Source of the DNA: Acidaminococcales bacterium
Lineage (GTDB): Bacteria; Bacillota; Negativicutes; Acidaminococcales; JAISLQ01
DNA: 5,422 nt
Assembly: GCA_031275255.1 (NCBI GenBank)
Contig: JAISPA010000275.1
Location: 1 to 5,422, forward strand
Direction of reading: 5' to 3'
The notes under the pieces are model-generated. The model was not told the DNA's origin and ran no database searches. It worked only from the letters and a program-made list of their open reading frames with translations. The position numbers and the translations under genes were made by a program. Positions within the stretch are counted from its first letter, which is position 1. Each line of letters starts with the position of its first letter. Of the stretch, positions 1 through 4,860 are shown one piece after another.

Positions 1-1
1 T

Positions 2-748
2 TGGGGCACTTACAACCGCCATCCCAATTTCTATGAAATCTTCGGCGACGGCGGTACCATACGGCCTAACACCAATTTGATGAGCGCTTGGGATCTGGCC
101 GGTAAGGGCGCGTGGGAAAACGGCACGCAGTTCGACTTCGGCGTAAACTGGCGGGGCGACGCGGCCGGCGCGAAAGCCGACATATCCCTCACCTGGTTCC
201 AGCGCGACAGCAAAGACCTGCTGGTTCTGTCCGTGCCGCCGATGGAGGGCACGACCGCCAGCTATCTGGCGCTGGACGGGGCCAAAGTACACGGTTTGGA
301 AATGGGCGCGAACTTTAACTGGAAACGGGTCAACCTGAACCTGAACGCCACCTGGCAGAAATCGCGCTATAACGGCGTGAACTATTATCTAAGGCACAAC
401 CCGCCGCTGACCTATACCCCGGAATGGGTAGTGAGCGCGCGGGTGGACTATACCCTGCCGGGCGACAAGCTCAATCTTTTCGCCGAATACTACTATGTGG
501 ACGAACAGGATGTTTACTACCAAAACGGCAACTACAGGCATTACTTGGACAGCGTCGGCACGGTGAACCTCGGCCTTAAGTATTCTTTCGGCAAAGGCTT
601 CAAGCTCAGCCTCGGCGTCAACGACGTATTTGACAAAGGACCTGAACAAAGGTTCCGCATAAGCGGTTCAGTTGCCCCGGATGGATTCTCCGCCCTTTAC
701 CCCCTGCCTGGGCGTATGTATTACGCCACCATGGAATACAAGTTTTAG
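2..748 (+). CDS. TonB-dependent outer-membrane receptor, C-terminal part (5' end outside window)
   Basis: The frame is open from the first complete codon at position 2, so the plug and most of the barrel lie upstream and 248 C-terminal residues remain. These receptors bring scarce ligands such as metal chelates, cobalamin or haem across the outer membrane using TonB energy. Visible hallmarks are an early segment RHPNFYEIFGDGG..RPNTNL, a common motif of the late barrel; alternating amphipathic strands rich in Tyr, Trp and Asn; a strand with ALDGAKVHGLEMGANF, matching the usual 'G.E....' barrel strand; and an ending GVNDVFDK ... YPLPGRMYYATMEYKF. That last segment is the classic terminal strand finishing in Phe, recognised by the BAM machinery. 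ATG 77 is internal and not the start. The ligand cannot be told from this part. No clear terminator follows the stop; 758-773 forms only a weak A/T-rich hairpin. Confidence 0.93.
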   Translation, partial: WGTYNRHPNFYEIFGDGGTIRPNTNLMSAWDLAGKGAWENGTQFDFGVNWRGDAAGAKADISLTWFQRDSKDLLVLSVPPMEGTTASYLALDGAKVHGLEMGANFNWKRVNLNLNATWQKSRYNGVNYYLRHNPPLTYTPEWVVSARVDYTLPGDKLNLFAEYYYVDEQDVYYQNGNYRHYLDSVGTVNLGLKYSFGKGFKLSLGVNDVFDKGPEQRFRISGSVAPDGFSALYPLPGRMYYATMEYKF

Positions 749-828
749 CAGGTTTTAAAAACAATGCTGTTTTCAAGGGTTGTGAATGCCATGTAAAACC
801 AAAATAAATTCATGAAAGGATGTGAAGC

Positions 829-896
829 CTGTGGTTACGCTACTATGGGCCACAGTTTCTGAATACGGCGGCGTATTAAAGGAGCAAGGGCGCCTT
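829..896 (+). promoter_or_regulatory. Structured 5' leader: three consecutive stem-loops
   Basis: Three inverted repeats lie back to back upstream of the 470-residue gene. The first pairs CTGTGG 829-834 with CCACAG 850-855 across a 15-base loop. The second pairs AATACG 862-867 with CGTATT 872-877 around GCGG. The third pairs AAGGAGC 879-885 with GCGCCTT 890-896, with one A-G mismatch and an AAGG loop. No U-tract follows, so this is not a terminator. The arrangement suggests a cis-acting RNA controlling the downstream gene. No known riboswitch class is convincingly matched. Confidence 0.4.
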
Positions 897-938
897 CCAA
901 CAGCCCAAATAAATTCTGAAAGGATGTGTTGCTTATGA
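831..938 (+). CDS. Possible 35-residue upstream (leader) reading frame, overlapping the next start
   Basis: From GTG 831 a 35-residue frame runs to TGA 936-938. The stop overlaps the ATG (935-937) of the following gene in an ATGA arrangement, typical of translational coupling. It has its own Shine-Dalgarno-like GAAAGGA at 814-820 with 10-base spacing, the same geometry as the downstream gene. The peptide begins MVTLLWATVSEYGG, ends SERMCCL and matches no family I recognise. It has no basic N-terminus, so it is not a convincing signal peptide. It could be a leader peptide, a decayed N-terminus of the downstream gene, or chance. Its short length keeps confidence low. Confidence 0.3.
   Translation: MVTLLWATVSEYGGVLKEQGRLPTAQINSERMCCL
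918..924 (+). promoter_or_regulatory. Ribosome binding site that sets the start at ATG 935
   Basis: GAAAGGA ends 10 bases before ATG 935. The alternative in-frame GTG at 926 lies only one base after this site, too close for initiation, so ATG 935 is chosen. Confidence 0.65.
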
Positions 939-2347
939 ACAGCACAAGCGAATTGGCATACGGAAATACTAACGACATTTATACCCAGGGCAGAGTCCAC
1001 CGCCTCATCGACAACGGTACGTCTCTTCCGCAAATCGACAAAGGGGTGGTTACGCAGGTAGGCAGCGATGCTTTAAGCGGCGACCCGCGGGTGCTCGGCT
1101 TCAAGGACGCCAACGCCGCCGAGCGCGCCTTGGTGATAAGCTATAACTATGACCCCAGCACTTGGCAGCCGGGCGACCCCGAATTTGTCGTCTGCGACCC
1201 GGCGGTTACGCTGGTAAGCGGCAAATGGCCGGTGATAAAAACCCTGACCCATGGCGACTGGTCGCAGGTCTCCAATCCCTACGGCATAGCCACCATCGGC
1301 AGCGCCATGTACATTGCCGAATATGACAACGGCAGCGTGCCCAAGATAGACATGACCGGCGATGCCTATACCCAAAGCGCAACCCTCTTCTACTCCTTCC
1401 CGGCGGTGTCGGGTAATACCGCCCATTGCGCCGGCATTGGCGTAGCGACCATCAACAATGCGACCAAGATCGTCGCTCTCTTTAACCAGGGGCAAGGTTA
1501 CAGTTCCTACATCGCATCCACGCTGGCGCTCATCGACCCGGTCAACCCTGACCCCAATCCCGACAGCACCGATCCTAACAAAGTACCGACCATCTATCTC
1601 GGGCCGACCAGCTATTACCCAAACGTGTCCGGCCTCGGGCAAAACGCCATCAGCATGGCCGTTGACAACGGCTTCGCCTATGTGTCAAGCTATGGCGGGC
1701 CGCAGCAGGGCGGCGGCAATGATGAATCTGCGATAGAGGCGGTAAACCTTAGCAACTTAACCATTGTGGGAACACACGCCGCAGAGGGCGATGGCTTAGG
1801 CGACTTTGTCAGCACGGTCATCAGCGGCACCGACGCCTTTGTCCTGCGCGCTTTCTACGCTACCGACCCAGAGACTTACGTTACTCAATATAGATACAGC
1901 ATATATAAAACAACGACAAGTGTTTTGCAAAGTTCTGGCACAGCGTTGCCTACGCCTTTCATCAACAACGTAGCCGAGCCGCCGGCCAGCGCCCCTGGCA
2001 TATACCCGGGCGTTACCTGGCTGCTGGCTTTGGCCAACGGGCGGCTGTGGGCGGTACTGGGCGACCGCATACAGGGCTACATCGCCTCCACGCCCGGCGG
2101 TTCCCCGGAATTTAACCTGACGACTTACGGCGCCAGCTCATCCTCCATCCTTGACGACTTTAACGGCGATGGCCATGTGAACACGGCGAGCGTGGTGAAA
2201 GAAACCACCGTCGTAATGCGGGGCGTAGCCACCGCCGCCAGCGTGTGCAACCACGGCGCGCGGCACCCGGCTTTCATCTCCCATACCCCGGAAGCCCTGA
2301 AGCTGCGCAAAAAGCTCATCGAGGAATGGCAGGCCAAAAAGAAATAA
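935..2347 (+). CDS. 470-residue protein with beta-propeller-like (YVTN/NHL-like) segments, function unknown
   Basis: I do not recognise the family. The protein is rich in Gly, Ser, Thr, Asn and Pro with few long helices, as in an all-beta extracellular protein. Three segments look like propeller blades: residues 115-139 (PYGIATIGSAMYIAEYDNGSVPKID), 237-255 (NAISMAVDNGFAYVSSYGG) and 290-307 (DFVSTVISGTDAFVLRAF). They resemble the 'P.GIA..G..lYVa...' pattern of YVTN/NHL repeats. Residues 408-416 (DFNGDGHVN) look like a calcium loop of dockerin or FG-GAP type. The C-terminus turns charged and helical, ending EEWQAKKK. No signal peptide or lipobox is visible, which is odd for such a composition, so the true N-terminus may be lost upstream or export may be unusual. 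It follows the receptor gene by 186 bases and ends at a strong terminator. A ligand-binding partner of the receptor is possible but unproven. Confidence 0.85.
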   Translation: MNSTSELAYGNTNDIYTQGRVHRLIDNGTSLPQIDKGVVTQVGSDALSGDPRVLGFKDANAAERALVISYNYDPSTWQPGDPEFVVCDPAVTLVSGKWPVIKTLTHGDWSQVSNPYGIATIGSAMYIAEYDNGSVPKIDMTGDAYTQSATLFYSFPAVSGNTAHCAGIGVATINNATKIVALFNQGQGYSSYIASTLALIDPVNPDPNPDSTDPNKVPTIYLGPTSYYPNVSGLGQNAISMAVDNGFAYVSSYGGPQQGGGNDESAIEAVNLSNLTIVGTHAAEGDGLGDFVSTVISGTDAFVLRAFYATDPETYVTQYRYSIYKTTTSVLQSSGTALPTPFINNVAEPPASAPGIYPGVTWLLALANGRLWAVLGDRIQGYIASTPGGSPEFNLTTYGASSSSILDDFNGDGHVNTASVVKETTVVMRGVATAASVCNHGARHPAFISHTPEALKLRKKLIEEWQAKKK

Positions 2348-2404
2348 CCCCGAAACAACAGGTGTCTCTCTGCCTGAAAGCGTTTTAAACTGTTAAAGCC
2401 TTTT

Positions 2405-2447
2405 GCGCGGCAGCCTGTATTTCGGGGCTGCCGCGCATTGGGTTTTT
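2405..2447 (+). terminator. Rho-independent terminator after the 470-residue gene
   Basis: GCGCGGCAGCC (2405-2415) pairs perfectly with GGCTGCCGCGC (2426-2436), giving an 11-bp GC-rich stem with a 10-base loop. ATTGGG then TTTTT (2443-2447) follows. The T-run starts six bases after the stem, a little far, but stem strength and position 58 bases after the stop support termination. Confidence 0.8.
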
Positions 2448-2476
2448 AAAATTTAAAACGAAAAGAGGGGAAAACC

Positions 2477-2851
2477 ATGAAAGCCACAAACAAAACAGGA
2501 ACTATCAACATAACGGAAGCGCTCGGCAAACACCCCGGCGCGGAAAAAGTATTCGCCGCCATAATGAAAACGCGCGAAAGCATCCAGTGGGAATACGGCC
2601 GGGAGGCGAAAAGCCTGCCGGACGACGAAAAACGAAAACTTTCGGCAAGGCTCGGGCAAAAAGCCGCCGCCATAGAAAAAGAACTGGCAAAGACCCTCGT
2701 GGCCGACATAAATAAAGCGGTGGACGAAATATTCCAAAAAGAAGGCTACGCGCTCATCCTCAGCGACAGTGCGGTAGTGCGCGGCGGCACAAACATAACG
2801 GACAAGGTGATCCAGAAGGTGCGCGAAGCGGCAGCAACTACCGAACAATGA
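2477..2851 (+). CDS. OmpH/Skp-like protein without a signal peptide
   Basis: The 124-residue product resembles the OmpH/Skp family. Its members normally act in the periplasm as chaperones that hold unfolded outer-membrane proteins. The N-terminal strand TGTINITEALGKHP (residues 7-20) fits the usual 'vgvvd...vl..hP'. A long charged helical stretch runs from about 23 to 89. The C-terminal signature YALILSDSAVVRGGTNITDKVIQKV (91-115) fits the family's 'y.lvl....v.yGg.diTd.Vi..l' closely. The start at ATG 2477 is fixed by GAGGGG 2465-2470 with 6-base spacing. What is odd is that the mature-like sequence begins almost at once, with no hydrophobic leader, so the protein should stay in the cytoplasm as encoded. 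At 124 residues it is also shorter than typical precursors (about 160-180). Its role is therefore uncertain; family assignment is fairly good, location is inferred. Confidence 0.72.
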   Translation: MKATNKTGTINITEALGKHPGAEKVFAAIMKTRESIQWEYGREAKSLPDDEKRKLSARLGQKAAAIEKELAKTLVADINKAVDEIFQKEGYALILSDSAVVRGGTNITDKVIQKVREAAATTEQ

Positions 2852-2921
2852 AAACGCGCCGCTCCTGTTCGCCAGGGGGCGGATGGTTTTGGTGAAAGCG
2901 TAGGGAACGGGGGGCGAAAAC

Positions 2922-3179
2922 ATGAACCAAAAGCAACGCGAACTCACGCCGTTTGTCGCTATAGCCATAGCGGAAAACTACCTGGCGCGGGAAGGACTCG
3001 ACAGGGCATACGCCGACGGGCTGGACGGATTAAAAGAGATCGCGCGCCAAGGGATAGAACAGCACATTTTTTACCGGGGCTACGATGTTCTCACCAGGTG
3101 GCATTGCCACAGGGCGGAAGCCTTAATCATACTTTACAGCCGGGAAAATGAGCGGGGCGAAGCGACCGGGAAGAAATAG
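2922..3179 (+). CDS. Small helical protein 'A' carrying a module shared with gene B; probable N-terminal part of a frameshifted gene
   Basis: The 85-residue product matches no family I know. Residues 10-71 (PFVAIAIAENYL ... RAEALIIL) align without gaps to residues 21-82 of the protein starting at 4861, with 25 of 62 identical. Conserved points include PF, AE, LD, GL-x-GL and the cluster Y51-R-x-Y54-D55-x-x-T58-x-W60-x-C62. It looks mainly alpha-helical and soluble, with no signal peptide or membrane segment. ATG 2922 is preceded by GGGGGG 2909-2914 at 7 bases. The stop at 3177-3179 overlaps a different open frame that encodes a DUF2325-like domain but has no start of its own. A is therefore probably the N-terminal part of a roughly 220-residue protein interrupted by a one-base shift between about 3150 and 3178. 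It sits 70 bases after the Skp-like gene, probably in the same transcript. Confidence 0.7.
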   Translation: MNQKQRELTPFVAIAIAENYLAREGLDRAYADGLDGLKEIARQGIEQHIFYRGYDVLTRWHCHRAEALIILYSRENERGEATGKK

Positions 3180-3586
3180 AACGGCTGCAAGCCTGCATAA
3201 CAAGCCTGCTCAGCCAGGAGGAAGAGAAAGACTACCCCCCGTCCGCCATCGCCCAAATAGCCGGGCTGCGGGTAGTAGTCATAGGCGGGCGCGAAGACTG
3301 GCAAAGCCGGATGGGGCAGAAATATCCGAATTTTGTTTTTGTGCAAACAGACGAACAAAAATTTGACCCCGCCCTTATAGACAAAGCCGATGTTGTGGCC
3401 ATAAATTGGTCTTGCGCGAAACACGCCGTGACGGGCAAAGCCAGATCTTACGCCAGAAAGCGCGGAAAGAAAGTAATCTACGCCGGCGTGGGCAATGAAA
3501 AACAACTTTTGGACCTGCTGTACAAGGAGTGCGTGGCGCCGGGGAAGCAGGGGCGGGAAACAAACGGGGCAAACGGCGGGGAATAG
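3152..3586 (+). pseudogene. DUF2325-like domain with coiled-coil lead-in, start missing (probable frameshifted continuation of A)
   Basis: This frame is open for 144 codons from 3152 (an in-frame TGA sits at 3149-3151) to TAG 3584-3586. Numbering from 3152, residues 4-26 (SDREEIERLQACITSLLSQEEEK) look like a coiled-coil lead. Residues 39-46 (LRVVVIGG) are the first strand and glycine turn of a Rossmann-like fold. DVVAINWSCAKHAVTGKARSYARKRGKKVIYAGVGNEKQLLDLL fits the second half of DUF2325, a family of unknown function. The only ATG (3311) falls inside the domain after its first strand, and no GTG or TTG lies upstream, so a normal start cannot be assigned. An extra base in or near GGGG 3154-3157 would join it smoothly to A (...RENERGRSDREEIERLQ...). 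A terminator directly after its stop argues that the 3' end is genuine. If intact, a downstream start would give a truncated 91-residue protein. Confidence 0.68.
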
Positions 3587-3588
3587 CT

Positions 3589-3614
3589 GCGCGCAACTTG
3601 CGCGCGTATTTTTT
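3589..3614 (+). terminator. Rho-independent terminator after the DUF2325-like frame
   Basis: GCGCGC 3589-3594 pairs with GCGCGC 3600-3605 across AACTT; the flanking AA/TT could close the loop further. After GTA comes TTTTTT 3609-3614. It starts three bases after the stop and separates the Skp-like/A/DUF2325 unit from the CHAT unit. Confidence 0.82.
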
Positions 3615-3800
3615 GCCATCCGCATAACAAACAAAGACCTAAAATCCGTCAAGCGCCTGCAAGTATGCGAGAGAGCCGCAAAATGAATGACAACCGCAAC
3701 AAGGTTCATCTGGCAATTGCGCCATAAGGCGCCCGGACAACAAGAAAAACAGAGCGCGAAGCGCGGGCTTGCCCCGCACCAGACGCCCGCCGCGCGTTCT

Positions 3801-3829
3801 TTGGATATAAACCGGAAACATGTTTTAAA
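3801..3829 (+). promoter_or_regulatory. Candidate promoter for the CHAT gene
   Basis: TTGGAT 3801-3806 as a -35 element is followed after 17 bases by TTTAAA 3824-3829 as a -10 element. TG at 3821-3822 sits in the extended -10 position. Each hexamer is imperfect (3 of 6 and 4 of 6 against the sigma-70 consensus). Transcription would start about 30 bases before ATG 3866. The perfect TTGACA at 3840-3845 has no matching -10 at proper spacing. Confidence 0.35.
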
Positions 3830-3853
3830 AACCAAAGAATTGACAACAAACGA

Positions 3854-3858
3854 GGAGG
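3854..3858 (+). promoter_or_regulatory. Ribosome binding site that sets the CHAT start at ATG 3866
   Basis: GGAGG lies 7 bases before ATG 3866. The in-frame TTG at 3860 is only one base beyond it and is not usable, so ATG 3866 is the start. Confidence 0.75.
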
Positions 3859-3865
3859 CTTGCAC

Positions 3866-4753
3866 ATGACCACGGCGGAAGAAACGCGCAAAGCCCTGCT
3901 GGAGAAAAAACGGGCGCTGTACGCCCTGAAACTGAAAAGAGCGCAAACCATGAAGGACGCGCTCGCGGCGCTGGGGGATGATTCGGCCGCGGCGGCTGAA
4001 CGCTCCCTGCGCCTGCAAGACGCGGACATGGGCGTTAAGATAGCGTTGGCCGAAAACGAGATATTCGACATTGAAGAAACACTCTGCGAAGTGCGCAGGA
4101 TGGACAAAGAAGAACGCCGGGCGGCGCGGCTGGACAAAACCACGCTGCTCTTTTTGGCCGCCAACGCCATCGAGGGGGTGCATCTGTCCCTGGACAAGGA
4201 AGTGCGGGCGATTACCGCCTCCCTGGAAAGAGCCGCCCTGCGCAACCGGATGGAAATGGCCAGCCGCTGGTCGGTGCGCCCCTCCGACCTCATTCAGGCC
4301 ATCAACGAGACTCAACCGGAAATAGTGCATTTCAGCGGGCACGGCACGGCGGCGGGGGAACTGGTGTTTGAGGGCAAGGGCGGGCAGCCCCAGCCGGTCA
4401 AAGCCCACGCCATAGTTAAGGCCATCGTCTCCGCCTGCCCCAAGACCCGCCTGTGCTTTTTCAACGCCTGCTTTTCCGAGGCGGACGCGAAACAAATCGT
4501 GGGCAAACTCGACGCGGCGGTCGGCATGCGGACCGAGATAAGCGACGAGGCGGCGCGGACCTTCGCGGCGCAGTTTTACTCGGCGCTCGGTTTTGGCAAA
4601 AACCTCGCCGAAGCCATAGGCGAAGCCAGAGCCGCCCTCGCCATAGAGGGGATAGCCGAAGAGGACACCCCGGCTCTTTATGTGCGGGACGGCCTCAAGG
4701 CGGAAGAAATAATCATGGTAAAAAGGGTACATCCCGCGCCGCCGGACGCCTGA
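3866..4753 (+). CDS. CHAT-domain (caspase-fold) protease-like protein with helical N-terminus
   Basis: The 295-residue product has two parts. Residues 1 to about 90 are highly charged and helical, probably coiled-coil (ETRKALLEKKRALYALKLKRAQ; IALAENEIFDIEETLCEVRRMDKEERRAARLD), a likely sensing or docking region. Residues 91-274 form a CHAT domain. KTTLLFLAANAIEGVHLSLDKEVRAI is the first strand and helix of the typical 'LFLAanP.....L.LdeEvr.I' opening. IVHFSGHG carries the catalytic-type His159. LCFFNACFSE carries the nucleophile-type Cys202. DEAARTFAAQFYSALGFGKNLAEAI and EEDTPALYVR complete the usual C-terminal pattern. Both catalytic residues are present, so peptidase activity is plausible. 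CHAT proteases in other bacteria act in immunity or programmed death by cleaving a partner such as a gasdermin or a CRISPR-associated target; no such partner is recognisable here. It is cytoplasmic with no signal peptide. Gene B follows 107 bases later without a U-tract terminator between, so co-transcription is likely. Confidence 0.9.
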   Translation: MTTAEETRKALLEKKRALYALKLKRAQTMKDALAALGDDSAAAAERSLRLQDADMGVKIALAENEIFDIEETLCEVRRMDKEERRAARLDKTTLLFLAANAIEGVHLSLDKEVRAITASLERAALRNRMEMASRWSVRPSDLIQAINETQPEIVHFSGHGTAAGELVFEGKGGQPQPVKAHAIVKAIVSACPKTRLCFFNACFSEADAKQIVGKLDAAVGMRTEISDEAARTFAAQFYSALGFGKNLAEAIGEARAALAIEGIAEEDTPALYVRDGLKAEEIIMVKRVHPAPPDA

Positions 4754-4788
4754 CCGCGCGCCGGCAAAGACTGCCGGCCGCCGCGCGG
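4754..4788 (+). promoter_or_regulatory. Strong bulged hairpin directly after the CHAT stop
   Basis: CCGCGCG 4754-4760 pairs with CGCGCGG 4782-4788, and CCGGCA 4761-4766 pairs with TGCCGG 4772-4777, leaving a CCGC bulge on the 3' arm and a 5-base loop. That is 13 GC-rich pairs beginning one base after the stop. No T-run follows, so it is more likely an intercistronic stability or attenuation element than a terminator. Confidence 0.5.
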
Positions 4789-4846
4789 GAGGCAAAATCG
4801 GCTCAAGGCGAAGGAGTATTTCGTCAAAAGAGCTAAAAACGTCCTG

Positions 4847-4854
4847 AGGAGGAA
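4847..4854 (+). promoter_or_regulatory. Ribosome binding site supporting the GTG start at 4861
   Basis: AGGAGGAA is a near-ideal Shine-Dalgarno; its GGAGG core (4848-4852) lies 8 bases before GTG 4861. It favours this GTG over the in-frame ATG at 4915, which has no purine-rich site. Confidence 0.75.
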
Positions 4855-4860
4855 CGCGCC

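Larger units (their letters stand above)
799..928 (+). repeat. Duplicated initiation box (two imperfect direct copies, 799-824 and 905-928)
   Basis: Copy 1 (799-824) and copy 2 (905-928) share CCAAA(A)TAAATTC(A)TGAAAGGATGTG and differ only by two single-base indels. Each carries GAAAGGA as a Shine-Dalgarno-like core. Each core is followed, after exactly 10 bases, by a possible start codon: GTG 831 after copy 1 and ATG 935 after copy 2. The copies flank an 80-base segment with three small stem-loops. The repeat is seen directly; a regulatory purpose is inferred. Confidence 0.7.
3615..3865 (+). other. Non-coding gap upstream of the CHAT gene
   Basis: No convincing gene is seen in these 251 bases. 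Two hairpins occur: GCGCC 3719-3723 with GGCGC 3728-3732 around ATAA, and GCGGG 3763-3767 with CCCGC 3773-3777. Neither is followed by a T-run. A 60-codon frame (3687-3869) overlaps the CHAT start but has no ribosome binding site and an unstructured composition. A candidate promoter lies at its 3' end. Confidence 0.55.

Noticed and set aside
758..773. AAAACA-ATGC-TGTTTT hairpin after the receptor as a terminator
   Set aside because: The stem is six mostly A-T pairs with no following T-run; it is too weak to call.
812..862. 16-codon frame MKGCEACGYATMGHSF
   Set aside because: No ribosome binding site precedes ATG 812; the GAAAGGA lies after it and serves GTG 831 instead.
3148..3366. 72-codon frame from ATG 3148
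   Set aside because: The ATG overlaps the A gene, but the product is an arginine/proline-rich shadow of the DUF2325-like frame, which carries the recognisable domain.
3665..3727. 20-codon frame MRESRKMNDN...
   Set aside because: It is too short, has no clear ribosome binding site, and ends within a hairpin; it lies in frame with the preceding gene after its terminator by chance.
3840..3845. Perfect TTGACA as a promoter for the CHAT gene
   Set aside because: A -10 at 17 bases would fall on the start codon region with no TATAAT-like sequence; the pair at 3801/3824 fits better.
3687..3869. 60-codon + strand frame ending in an ATGA overlap with the CHAT start
   Set aside because: There is no ribosome binding site, the composition is unstructured, and it runs through the candidate promoter and hairpins. 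The overlap alone is not enough to call a gene.
3134..4795. Long minus-strand open frame (553 codons)
   Set aside because: It lies antisense to clear genes (DUF2325-like and CHAT), crosses two terminators and a promoter-like gap, and its translation is arginine/phenylalanine-rich with no family pattern. It is a by-product of GC-biased codons.
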